From Lachnospiraceae bacterium (GTDB taxonomy: Bacteria; Bacillota; Clostridia; Lachnospirales; Lachnospiraceae): a DNA stretch of 14,489 nt. Position numbers and translations under genes: made by a program. Every line of letters begins with the position of its first letter. Positions within the stretch are counted from its first letter, which is position 1. Below are positions 6,473 through 14,294 of this stretch, one piece after another. The notes under the pieces were generated by a model. It did not search any database. It saw nothing but the letters and a program-made list of their open reading frames with translations, and was not told the origin of the DNA. Where the stretch lies: contig DNJM01000004.1 in the NCBI GenBank assembly GCA_003489085.1, forward strand, positions 1 through 14,489, given 5' to 3'.

Positions 6473-8161
6473 ATGAAACAGAAAAATGATTTACTGATGC
6501 AGCTGAACCGGATCCACCGGAAGAGCTATCCTGCCTATAAAGACTTACAGGGACAATATTCTTTCGGAGAATATATACTATCTATTGACCACGTCCAGGG
6601 AGACCCCTTTGCTGCTCCTTCCAGACTCAGCATCTATGTTCCTCATCGGATCGCCGATTTCCCTTCTGGCTTTTATGAAAATGACCACAGACGGACCGCT
6701 CTGGCGGATTTTCTTCTGCGTGCTTTCGGAGCGGAGCTGGCAAAGCATACCTTTCAGGCAAAAGGAAGCGGAAAAAGCGGAATTCTGACCACCAGCTGCC
6801 CCGGACAGGAGATTCTCTCCCGGACCGCCTGTGAAATCACCTCAGGGCAGATCATCCTGCGAATGGAAGCCGGCTTCCCGGCCAATGGAAGAACCATCAA
6901 TGCACCTGAGCTGGAAAAAATGCTATGCCATTTTCTTCCGGATTGTACCAGACACGCGCTCTTTTATAAGAATCTGGATCGAAAGAAGCTGCAGCAATGG
7001 ATTGATCTTTCCGATGATCAGACCTATCTGCGTGCGGAGCTGACCCGTCGGAATCTATCCGCTTTTATCGCAGACGGCGCCATCCTGCCGAGAGAAAGTG
7101 GTGTCTCGGAACGTCCTATGCGGGGCAGTATTCCTTTTTCTGCACCGGAAACCCTTCGTGAAAGCATTGACCTGCCGCACCTGGGCAGATTGACCGGCAT
7201 GGGCATCCACCGCGGTATTACGCTGATCGTAGGCGGCGGATATCACGGAAAGTCAACTCTTTTGAATGCACTGGAAATGGGGGTTTATAATCATATTCCG
7301 GGAGACGGGCGTGAATATGTCGTTTCAGATCCTTCCGCCTTCAAGCTTCGCGCAGAAGACGGCCGTTCGATCTTCCGGACAGATATTTCCCTCTTTATCA
7401 ATGATCTGCCCAATAAGAAAGATACACACGCTTTCACAACGGAGGATGCCAGCGGCAGTACCTCGCAGGCGGCCAATCTGATAGAAGCTGCCGAATCCGG
7501 CAGTACACTGTTATTAATTGACGAGGACACCTCCGCAACCAACTTCATGGTACGGGACGATCTGATGCAAAAGGTCATCCGCCGGGAGCAGGAACCGATT
7601 ACTCCATTTCTGGAGCGCGCACGGGATCTTTTTGAACAGGACGGCATTTCCACAATACTGGTTGCCGGCAGCTCCGGTGCCTATTTCCATATTGCAGATA
7701 CCATCCTGCAGATGGATCATTATCGTCCTTACGATATTACGGAGCAGGTGCAGCAGATTCTGCCCGGCTATCCGATACCATCCATCCACGCACCGAACTA
7801 TCATCTTCCGGATTTCAGACGGATCCTGCCACGGATGCACCAGGGCTCTGATTTTCAAAAAGTCAAAACCTATGGAAAAGACAGCTTCCAGATCGGAAAG
7901 TCTATGGTGGAACTGCGCTGTCTGGAACAGCTGACGGATGCCGAACAGACCAACGCACTGGCTCACCTCGTGCGTTATGCACAATCCCACTATATGGACG
8001 GTAAGCGCACTCTGAAAGAAATTGTGGATCTGCTGGAAAGGGAACTTTCTGCCAATGGCTTTGCACATATCTGTGAATCCAGAAGCATTCCCGGCGGTCT
8101 GGCCCTGCCGAGACGGCAGGAGATCTTCTGCTGCTTCAACCGTCTCCGCGGCTTGCATTAA
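6473..8161 (+). CDS. ABC-class P-loop ATPase of unknown function (PF09818 type)
   Basis: The 562-residue protein belongs, by motif pattern, to the 'predicted ATPase of the ABC class' family, widespread in bacteria and related to the trypanosome RNA-binding ATPase MRB1590. Its bacterial role is not known to me. An N-terminal domain (about 1-220) precedes the nucleotide-binding domain: Walker A GGGYHGKST (254-262), ABC-like signature ASGSTSQAA (326-334), Walker B TLLLIDEDTSATN (345-357) and VAGSSGAY (397-404). A C-terminal region ends with RQEIFCCFNRLRGL (548-561), a family hallmark. No membrane segment is evident, so it should be cytoplasmic. The ATG at 6473 has AAGGAG 10 nt upstream. The frame is open back to 6392, but a promoter at 6407-6435 lies inside that extension. 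It is alone on its strand, between the maf promoter and a convergent terminator. Confidence 0.92.
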   Translation: MKQKNDLLMQLNRIHRKSYPAYKDLQGQYSFGEYILSIDHVQGDPFAAPSRLSIYVPHRIADFPSGFYENDHRRTALADFLLRAFGAELAKHTFQAKGSGKSGILTTSCPGQEILSRTACEITSGQIILRMEAGFPANGRTINAPELEKMLCHFLPDCTRHALFYKNLDRKKLQQWIDLSDDQTYLRAELTRRNLSAFIADGAILPRESGVSERPMRGSIPFSAPETLRESIDLPHLGRLTGMGIHRGITLIVGGGYHGKSTLLNALEMGVYNHIPGDGREYVVSDPSAFKLRAEDGRSIFRTDISLFINDLPNKKDTHAFTTEDASGSTSQAANLIEAAESGSTLLLIDEDTSATNFMVRDDLMQKVIRREQEPITPFLERARDLFEQDGISTILVAGSSGAYFHIADTILQMDHYRPYDITEQVQQILPGYPIPSIHAPNYHLPDFRRILPRMHQGSDFQKVKTYGKDSFQIGKSMVELRCLEQLTDAEQTNALAHLVRYAQSHYMDGKRTLKEIVDLLERELSANGFAHICESRSIPGGLALPRRQEIFCCFNRLRGLH

Positions 8162-8206
8162 CTCAAAAAAATCCACTGGACCTTTTTATCGCATGCTTGG
8201 CAGCTC

Positions 8207-8251
8207 AAAAAGGCGGAGTGCCGGGATCTTTTCTGTTCCTGGTACTCCGCC
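8207..8251 (-). terminator. Rho-independent terminator after pepC, also facing the PF09818-type gene
   Basis: The arms GGCGGAGTGCCGGGA (8212-8226) and TCCTGGTACTCCGCC (8237-8251) pair over 15 positions with two G-U wobbles. On the minus strand the stem is followed at once by TTTTT (8207-8211), a standard terminator for the ftsH-pepC transcript. For the convergent plus-strand gene the same stem lacks an adjacent T-run (the next one is about 17 nt away), so it works there less surely. Confidence 0.85.
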
Positions 8252-8299
8252 GATATTAAGATATTAATTTTTTCAATGTTTCTCTGACAGAAAATGATT

Positions 8300-9643
8300 C
8301 TATAATGTCACTGCCAGTGATCCCATCGGATCCCATGGCTCCAGCATGATCGGTTCACTCTCATATTCTTTGATGATCTCTTCCGGCAGGTATTTCTTAT
8401 TTACCACTACCTGATACATATATTCATCAAACCACTCATCAGTCATGACATAATACCCATCTTTTCCGCTGTCCTTACCCCAGCTGTTTTCCACTTTCCA
8501 ACGGTTCGGTTTTCCATTTTCATCCAGATTTACACCAAGGAATACCATCGCATGGGTCATCAGGCTCTGTCCATATTCTACACGCTCGCCCTTCGTCATG
8601 GTAAAGGTCGTGCCAAGCAGCTCATCTTTGCAATAGGTATGCAGATCCATTCTGCCGCCGTCTCTGCTTAATTCCTTACCGACATCACAACCGAACCATA
8701 CAGGATGTCCGTCCTTCATCTGTGCGATGGCAGCCTGCTTCATCACTTCTGATTCCACATTGACATAACGTACTTCTCTGCCTTCCTTTACATTGCCCAG
8801 GAACTTCACACTGTAGCTTCTGTGCAGCGGCTTATCACTGGTCGGTGCATTGATCAGACTGATATAGTCGTTCATATTGATCTTTACATACTTCTGATAG
8901 AATTCCTGCGGTGTCAGTCCAAGATCACGGTGAAACTTCTTATCCTTATCCTGGATTTCAAAATCAAATGTCTTCGGCGGCTTGCCAAGACAAATACACA
9001 GAATGCTGTAGATCGTTTCCATCATGGCTTCCTTCTTCTCACGAAGTTCTTCCATGGATGCGCCCTCTGCGTGTGCTTTCCGCAGAATGCAGGCATCTTC
9101 CCGCAGCTTTTCCGTCATCACGGCTGTCATTTCTCCTGTTGCAGAAGAACATTCTGTCTCCGGCATCGCACTCTTCGGTACGATTCCGTACTTATTAATC
9201 AGATTGCAAATCATATCCCACTGTCCGCCATCTCCAAGCGGATCTCTCAGCAGATGATCAATCAGTCTGCTGCCGACTGCCTCATCCAGCGTCTCCAGAA
9301 TACTTTCCAGGAAATAATTTGCCTTTTCCAGCTTATCATAGAACAGTGTGTAGTTCTGAGACAATTCAAAATTCTCCAGATTCATATCCTTGATCACATG
9401 ATACCGAAGGAAATTAAGTGTTGCGAACATCCAGCATCTTCCACTCTTTTTCTGATTGGTAATCTCTCCCTGCGGAAGTGTTAAAGAATATTCGTGTGTG
9501 GTCTCACGCTCCGCCTCATAGTTCTGTGCACTTTTTAAGAGTCCATTGTGAATCACTGCATTCATAGCCACCTGATTCGATCTGTCTGCATCAAAATGGT
9601 CTTCAAATTCCTGCAGCTTTTCTTTTGTCACTACTGTTTCCAT
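8300..9643 (-). CDS. pepC: Aminopeptidase C (bleomycin hydrolase family, peptidase C1B)
   Basis: PepC is a cytoplasmic cysteine aminopeptidase, hexameric in known members, that trims peptides. The 447-residue length is typical. Papain-type catalytic residues are visible: the oxyanion Gln64 and nucleophile Cys70 in NQKKSGRCWMFA, His364 in MTHAMVFLG and Asn386 in WKVENSWG. The C-terminus LEPWDPMGSLAVTL matches the conserved tail that enters the active site and restricts these enzymes to aminopeptidase action. No signal peptide is present. The ATG at 9643 has AAAGGAG 10 nt upstream. It follows ftsH by 46 bp with no terminator or convincing promoter between them, so the two are probably co-transcribed, placing a membrane protease and a peptide-trimming enzyme together. 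Confidence 0.96.
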   Translation of the reverse strand: METVVTKEKLQEFEDHFDADRSNQVAMNAVIHNGLLKSAQNYEAERETTHEYSLTLPQGEITNQKKSGRCWMFATLNFLRYHVIKDMNLENFELSQNYTLFYDKLEKANYFLESILETLDEAVGSRLIDHLLRDPLGDGGQWDMICNLINKYGIVPKSAMPETECSSATGEMTAVMTEKLREDACILRKAHAEGASMEELREKKEAMMETIYSILCICLGKPPKTFDFEIQDKDKKFHRDLGLTPQEFYQKYVKINMNDYISLINAPTSDKPLHRSYSVKFLGNVKEGREVRYVNVESEVMKQAAIAQMKDGHPVWFGCDVGKELSRDGGRMDLHTYCKDELLGTTFTMTKGERVEYGQSLMTHAMVFLGVNLDENGKPNRWKVENSWGKDSGKDGYYVMTDEWFDEYMYQVVVNKKYLPEEIIKEYESEPIMLEPWDPMGSLAVTL

Positions 9644-9689
9644 TTTACTGATTCTCCTTTGTGTGTGTAATATTTATGTCTCTTTCAGC

Positions 9690-11585
9690 TTACACCTCTT
9701 TTGCTACAGAATCAACAACATTCTTCTCTTCCAGAGAAGGATTGGAAGGGGCTGCATAAATTCCTTTGCTGTTTAAAATATCCATGAACTCCTCTCCGGT
9801 GATTGTTTCTTTCTCATAGAGATATTTTGCCAGTTCATGAAGCTTCGGCAGATTTTCAGAAAGCAGCTTTTCCGCTTTCACGTACTGCCGTTTTACCAGT
9901 GCAATTACCTGTTCATCGATCTTCGCTGCTGTTTTCTCAGAGCAGGCCAGAGAGGCATCTCCACCCAGATACTGATTGGATACTGTCTCCAAAGCTACCA
10001 TACCAATCTCCTCTTGCATACCAAAGCGGGTAATCATAGCACGGGCCAGCTTCGTAGCCTGTTCAATATCATTGGAAGCACCCGTAGTAATGGAATGGAA
10101 TACCAGATCCTCTGCGCATCGCCCTCCTGTAAAAGTAGCAATCTTATTCTCTATCTCTTCCTTTGTCATCAGATTGTGTTCCCCTTCATCCACCTGCATC
10201 GTATACCCCAGCGCTCCGGATGTACGCGGAATGATGGTGATCTTGGTAACGGGAGCAGAATTTGTCTGCAAAGCCGCTACCAACGCATGACCGATCTCAT
10301 GGTAGGAAACAATCAGCTTCTCTTTATCGGATAATACTTTATTTTTCTTCTGATAGCCGGCGATGACAACCTCGATACTTTCTTCCAGATCCGCCTGCGT
10401 TACGAACTTCCGCCCGGCTCTCACTGCATGCAGTGCCGCTTCATTGATCATGTTCGCAAGCTCTGCACCGGAAGCGCCGGAAGCTGCTCTTGCAATTGCA
10501 TTAAAATCCACGCTGTCGCTTAAGCGAACTTTCTTCGCATGTACCTTCAGGATATCTTCACGTCCCTTCAGGTCCGGAAGCTCTACCGGCACACGTCTGT
10601 CAAAACGTCCCGGCCGAAGCAATGCCGGATCCAGGGAATCCGGACGGTTTGTTGCCGCCAGAATCACAACACCCTTAGAACCGTCAAAACCATCCATCTC
10701 TGTCAGAAGCTGATTCAGGGTCTGCTCTCTCTCGTCATTTCCACTGAAGCCGCTGCCGTCACGCTTCTTACCGATGGTATCAATCTCATCAATGAATACG
10801 ATACATGGTGCCTTCTCATTTGCCTGCTGAAACAGATCACGAACCTTGGCCGCACCCATACCAACAAACATTTCTACGAATTCCGAACCGGAAATGGAGA
10901 AGAACGGTACATTCGCTTCTCCTGCAACCGCCTTGGCCAGCAAAGTCTTACCCGTTCCGGGAGGACCTACCAGAAGCGCTCCCTTCGGCATCACTGCACC
11001 AATCTCCTGATATTTTGCCGGATTATGAAGAAAGTCCACGATCTCCTGTAATATCTCTTTTGCCTCATCCTCTCCGGCTACATCGTGGAACTTGATTCCG
11101 GTCTGGGACTGCACATACACCTTGGCATTGCTCTTTCCAAACTGCATGGAAGGCATCCCTATGCCGGCTGCTCCTCCCATCTTTTTCATCATCTTTTTCA
11201 TGGCAAAAGCGCCGATTCCATAGATCACCAGAAGCGGAAGTACCCAGGATATCAGAAAGCTCATAATCGGCGACATCTGCTCTTCCACAACACGTCCAAA
11301 CTCACATCCGGAAGCATCCAGCCTGTTTACCAGATCGGGATCATTGAAGGTCGTTGTCTCGTAAGCCTTGTTGTCCTTATCCATAAAGTAAATGCTGTCC
11401 CCTTCGATCTGAACCTTGGCAATACTTTTTTCACTGATCATATTTAAAAAGGTTCCATAATCTACCGTCTCTACCTGCTGCTGCATCAGTCCCGGAAAAA
11501 TAAACCGGTTCAAAAGCAGAAGTACAAGTATCGCCAGCAGATAATATATCAACAGAGGTTTCTTTGGTTTTTTCACTTCCTGCAT
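9690..11585 (-). CDS. ftsH: ATP-dependent zinc metalloprotease FtsH
   Basis: FtsH is a membrane-anchored hexameric AAA+ protease that extracts and degrades membrane and short-lived cytosolic proteins. The 631 residues show TM1 (about 11-29), an external segment (30-106), TM2 (107-128), Walker A GPPGTGKT (207-214), pore motif FVG (240-242), Walker B IVFIDEID (262-269), the second region of homology NRPDSLDPALLRPGRFDR (313-330), the zinc site HEIGH (429-433) and the third ligand Asp506 in TGASND. The zinc motif has Ile where most FtsH have Ala (HEAGH), but the HExxH ligands are intact. The ATG at 11585 has TAGGAGG 8 nt upstream and its own strong promoter. It does not sit beside tilS/hpt, the usual place of the main Firmicute ftsH, so it may be a second paralogue (inference). 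Confidence 0.97.
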   Translation of the reverse strand: MQEVKKPKKPLLIYYLLAILVLLLLNRFIFPGLMQQQVETVDYGTFLNMISEKSIAKVQIEGDSIYFMDKDNKAYETTTFNDPDLVNRLDASGCEFGRVVEEQMSPIMSFLISWVLPLLVIYGIGAFAMKKMMKKMGGAAGIGMPSMQFGKSNAKVYVQSQTGIKFHDVAGEDEAKEILQEIVDFLHNPAKYQEIGAVMPKGALLVGPPGTGKTLLAKAVAGEANVPFFSISGSEFVEMFVGMGAAKVRDLFQQANEKAPCIVFIDEIDTIGKKRDGSGFSGNDEREQTLNQLLTEMDGFDGSKGVVILAATNRPDSLDPALLRPGRFDRRVPVELPDLKGREDILKVHAKKVRLSDSVDFNAIARAASGASGAELANMINEAALHAVRAGRKFVTQADLEESIEVVIAGYQKKNKVLSDKEKLIVSYHEIGHALVAALQTNSAPVTKITIIPRTSGALGYTMQVDEGEHNLMTKEEIENKIATFTGGRCAEDLVFHSITTGASNDIEQATKLARAMITRFGMQEEIGMVALETVSNQYLGGDASLACSEKTAAKIDEQVIALVKRQYVKAEKLLSENLPKLHELAKYLYEKETITGEEFMDILNSKGIYAAPSNPSLEEKNVVDSVAKEV

Positions 11586-11616
11586 AATTTTATCCTCCTA
11601 TACGAATTATGTTTGA

Positions 11617-11645
11617 AATATACTCTTTCCCTGCCGCAAAGTCAA
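11617..11645 (-). promoter_or_regulatory. Promoter of ftsH-pepC
   Basis: On the minus strand TTGACT (11640-11645, 5/6) and TATATT (11617-11622, 5/6) are 17 bp apart in the gap between the ArsC/Spx-family gene and ftsH. Transcription would begin near 11610, about 25 nt before the ATG. I saw no heat-shock (CIRCE) or CtsR-like repeat here. Confidence 0.82.
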
Positions 11646-11664
11646 TGCCAGAAACCTAAATTAA

Positions 11665-12021
11665 TTATAAACTTCTGATAAACTCACTCCATTCCTTTTC
11701 CCGGAATCCCGGATAAGCAAAGGTTTCTCCAATAAGCAGCGGCCGCTTCACCAGCATTCCGTCCGCTGCAAGCAGTGCAATCTGCTCCTCTTCAGACATC
11801 TGCGGCAGCTTATCTTTTAATTCCATCTCTCTGTATTTCATACCGCTGGTATTAAAGAAACGCTTCAGCGGCAGACCGCTTCGTTTCACCCATTCTGTAA
11901 GCTCCTCTGCCGTAGGATTCTGCTCCACGATATTTCTTTCTTCAAATTCTGCTCCCTGCTCCAGCAGCCATTTTTTCGCCCTCTGGCAGGTACTGCATTT
12001 TGGATACTCTATGAATAACAT
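11665..12021 (-). CDS. ArsC/Spx-family thioredoxin-fold protein
   Basis: The 118-residue protein has the N-terminal redox motif CSTC (9-12) in YPKCSTCQRAKKWL and the family motif KRPLLIG (92-98), with Arg93-Pro94. Both are typical of the ArsC/Spx/YffB family. The spacing and the NTSGMKYRE segment (57-65) are those of the general 'arsenate reductase-like/Spx-MgsR' group. It could be a glutaredoxin-type reductase or a redox-sensing transcription factor acting through RNA polymerase. No arsenic genes lie nearby, so a true arsenate reductase is less likely (inference). The ATG at 12021 has GAGGAGG 9 nt upstream. It follows the CDF gene by 21 bp and is probably its co-transcribed partner. Confidence 0.87.
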   Translation of the reverse strand: MLFIEYPKCSTCQRAKKWLLEQGAEFEERNIVEQNPTAEELTEWVKRSGLPLKRFFNTSGMKYREMELKDKLPQMSEEEQIALLAADGMLVKRPLLIGETFAYPGFREKEWSEFIRSL

Positions 12022-12042
12022 TCTTCTTTTCCTCCTCAGATT

Positions 12043-13224
12043 TTATCTGTCTCCAACATAGCTATGCTCTATCAGAATGACACAGTCACAACGACTGTCA
12101 AAGTCTTTTACCCTTTTTTTTACATTTTCCTTCAGCTTTTCTTTTTCTTCCTCACTATATTCAAATGGTACCACCAGGTCAAAAATCAGATTCACATGCT
12201 TCTTGCCGTCCACCATACGGAAATCATGAAAGCTGACCTTTTCATCCAATCCGGCTATGATCTCTTCCAGCTTCTTCCGGTAAGCCAGCACCTTCTGATC
12301 CTTCGTCTCTACCGGATCCATATGAATGACAAGAAAAACTCTGGTCTTCTTAAATACCTCGTACTCAATCCGATCAATCAGCTCATGGGATTTTTCGATA
12401 TCCACATCATTCGGAACCTCTGCGTGAATGGTTGCCATCCGCTTTGTCGGTCCATAGCTGTGTACGATCAGATCATGGCTCCCTACGATTCCTTCATAGC
12501 TCTCCACTTCCTTCTGAAGCATCTTTGCCAGCTCCGGATCCACTGCTTCTCCGAGCAACGGCTCCAGCGTATCCTTTGCCACACCTATTCCGGCTCCCAG
12601 CACCATGAATGCCACCAGCATACCGACGTAACCATCCAGGTTCCACCCAAATATTCCATATATGGCAATACACAGAATCGTTGCCGAGGTCGCCGCCGCA
12701 TCCCCCATTGCATCTGCTGCTGTCGCTTTCATGACAGAAGAATGAATCCGTTCCCCTAATACCCTATTGAATCTTCCAAGCCACAGCTTCACTGCAACCG
12801 ACAGGCACAGGATAGCCAGAGATACTATACTAAACGTAATGTCCTGTGGATTCCGGATCTTTTCCCAGGCACTTTTGACAAATGAAATTCCGACTTCAAG
12901 GATTAAAAAGGATACAATAAATGCAGAGATATATTCATATCGCCCATGCCCGAAGGGATGCTCTCTGTCCGCCGGACGCTCTGCCAGCTTCACTCCGACA
13001 AAAGAAATTACGGAGGAAACTGCATCCGACAGGTTATTAAATGCATCTGCCATAACTGCAATACTGCCCAGTACCAGTCCGACCGCCAGCTTCACTCCAA
13101 ATAAAAATACATTGCAAAGAATGCCTACCACGCTGGCCAGGACTCCATAAGCTGTCCGCACCTGTTCCTGCTCTGTTTCCTCACTGTTCTTTACAAATGT
13201 CTTTACCAGAAATTCCGTAAGCAC
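12043..13224 (-). CDS. Cation diffusion facilitator (CDF) metal exporter with extended C-terminus
   Basis: CDF proteins export divalent metals from the cytoplasm in exchange for protons. The 393-residue chain has about six membrane segments (within 25-215) and the family pattern AVMADAFNNLSDAVSS in TM2, REHPFGHGRYEY (87-98), and ADAMGDAAATSAT in TM5. The metal site reads N63xxxD67 plus D171xxxD175. This NxxxD/DxxxD form recalls the manganese exporters MneP/MneS of Bacillus (from memory, moderate trust). Members are usually about 300 residues; here a second ferredoxin-like stretch (about 325-393) follows the normal C-terminal domain. The start is GTG at 13224 with AAGGGG 9 nt upstream. It lies 16 bp after the EamA gene and 21 bp before the ArsC/Spx-like gene. 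Confidence 0.94.
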   Translation of the reverse strand: MLTEFLVKTFVKNSEETEQEQVRTAYGVLASVVGILCNVFLFGVKLAVGLVLGSIAVMADAFNNLSDAVSSVISFVGVKLAERPADREHPFGHGRYEYISAFIVSFLILEVGISFVKSAWEKIRNPQDITFSIVSLAILCLSVAVKLWLGRFNRVLGERIHSSVMKATAADAMGDAAATSATILCIAIYGIFGWNLDGYVGMLVAFMVLGAGIGVAKDTLEPLLGEAVDPELAKMLQKEVESYEGIVGSHDLIVHSYGPTKRMATIHAEVPNDVDIEKSHELIDRIEYEVFKKTRVFLVIHMDPVETKDQKVLAYRKKLEEIIAGLDEKVSFHDFRMVDGKKHVNLIFDLVVPFEYSEEEKEKLKENVKKRVKDFDSRCDCVILIEHSYVGDR

Positions 13225-13240
13225 TGCTCACTGCCCCTTT

Positions 13241-14092
13241 CTATTCACTATGTCTGGAATAATAGAAAATACCGAAAATAATGACTGCCCCTCCGAGCAC
13301 CGTATAGATTCCGGGAATCTCTTTAAACAGCAGCATTCCCATGATAGAAGCAAATATCGGCTCCATAAGCTTTGCTGTCGAGATAAAGGATGCTTTTTCG
13401 TATTTCAGTGCCCAGCTGAATACACTATGCCCCAACAATGTACAGAATACAGCCATTCCAATTCCGGATATCCATGCTTCCTTTCCATATCCGATGATCG
13501 GCGTTCTGCCTGCTGCCAGGAAAATCAATACGGTACAGGCAGATGATACATATACCAGAAAGGTATAGACTGTCGTTGATATTCTCTTTCTGACAACCTT
13601 TCCAATCAGTGTATACACAGCCATAAAAGCAGCTCCGGAAAGTGCAATCAGATCTCCCTTTACCACATCACTTCCCGCTCCGGCATCCGCCATAGCCACA
13701 ATCACACTTCCTACAAATGCTGCTATGATACCGATCCATCCATGAACGGATATCTTCTCCCGGAAAATGAACAGCATGGCAAATGCCACAAAAAATACTT
13801 CCGTATCTACCAGTACCACACTGGCAGCGATGCTGGTATAACGCAAAGATTCAAAATATGCCGTAAAATGCAGTCCCAGAAAGATTCCGCTTATCACACA
13901 CAGAATGACTTCCTTCTTCGTAAGCCGCGTTATCTCTCCCCGGAAACGCAGACACACTGCCGGCAAAAGCATCAGGGCAGCGGCCAGGGTCCTGTAAAAT
14001 ACCAGCACCATAGATGGAGCGTCCGTGATCTTCACAAATATAGCGGATAACGAAACTCCCAATACTCCAAGTAATACAATGATCTTTTTCAT
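13241..14092 (-). CDS. EamA/DMT-family transporter
   Basis: This 283-residue membrane protein of the drug/metabolite transporter superfamily has ten predicted membrane segments arranged as two EamA repeats (about 3-125 and 147-279). The hallmark first-segment stretch SAIFVKITDAPSMVLVFYR (16-34) and repeat-end motifs such as FFVAFAMLFIFREKISVHGW (99-118) are present. Such proteins move amino acids, nucleotides or other metabolites; the substrate cannot be inferred. The ATG at 14092 has no well-spaced ribosome binding site (GAGG lies 13 nt upstream). An in-frame 17-codon ORF ends only three bases before it, so translation probably depends on re-initiation. It is first in the run EamA, CDF, ArsC/Spx-like. 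Confidence 0.93.
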   Translation of the reverse strand: MKKIIVLLGVLGVSLSAIFVKITDAPSMVLVFYRTLAAALMLLPAVCLRFRGEITRLTKKEVILCVISGIFLGLHFTAYFESLRYTSIAASVVLVDTEVFFVAFAMLFIFREKISVHGWIGIIAAFVGSVIVAMADAGAGSDVVKGDLIALSGAAFMAVYTLIGKVVRKRISTTVYTFLVYVSSACTVLIFLAAGRTPIIGYGKEAWISGIGMAVFCTLLGHSVFSWALKYEKASFISTAKLMEPIFASIMGMLLFKEIPGIYTVLGGAVIIFGIFYYSRHSE

Positions 14093-14095
14093 CTC

Positions 14096-14149
14096 TTAAG
14101 CTCTTCCTCTTCTTTCTTTTTTAATATGTAATGAAATAATTCTTCTCAT
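14096..14149 (-). CDS. Short leader ORF (17 codons), in frame with the EamA gene
   Basis: ATG at 14149 opens MRRIISLHIKKERRGRA followed by TAA (14096-14098), GAG and then the EamA ATG, all in the same frame. A GGAG lies 9 nt upstream of this ATG and a stronger AAGGAGG about 17 nt upstream. The peptide is very basic (eight Lys/Arg). It is either a leader peptide coupling translation to the transporter, or the remnant of a longer N-terminus cut by a nonsense codon. No homology is claimed. Confidence 0.45.
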   Translation of the reverse strand: MRRIISLHIKKERRGRA

Positions 14150-14179
14150 TGCCGTTATCTCCGTTACCTCCTTCCCACT

Positions 14180-14208
14180 ATTATATGAAACTCTTACCAT
14201 ATCGGCAA
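14180..14208 (-). promoter_or_regulatory. Promoter of the EamA-CDF-ArsC/Spx unit
   Basis: On the minus strand TTGCCG (14203-14208, 4/6) is followed after 17 bp by a perfect TATAAT (14180-14185). Transcription would start near 14173, giving a leader of about 80 nt that contains AAGGAGG and the short leader ORF. Confidence 0.72.
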
Positions 14209-14239
14209 GTTCCTTTTTCAATTTCTTTTCGGTTGTGGC

Positions 14240-14267
14240 TTGCATCTGTTAAACAGACTGTTATAAT
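14240..14267 (+). promoter_or_regulatory. Promoter of the MATE gene, with a palindrome in the spacer
   Basis: TTGCAT (14240-14245, 4/6) is followed after 16 bp by a perfect TATAAT (14262-14267). The spacer holds CTGTTAAACAG (14246-14256), a palindrome around one central base, and the half-site CTGTTA recurs at 14258-14263, running into the -10. This could be an operator for a MarR- or TetR-type repressor (inference). Confidence 0.6.
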
Positions 14268-14294
14268 AGGGAATGGTAAATGTTACACAACGAT

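Noticed and set aside
7514..8176. Minus-strand open frame of about 220 codons inside the PF09818-type gene
   Set aside because: It overlaps conserved ATPase motifs on the plus strand and has no ribosome binding site or family motif.
8822..9484. Plus-strand open frame of about 220 codons opposite pepC
   Set aside because: Antisense shadow with Cys/His/Leu-rich translation; pepC is unambiguous there.
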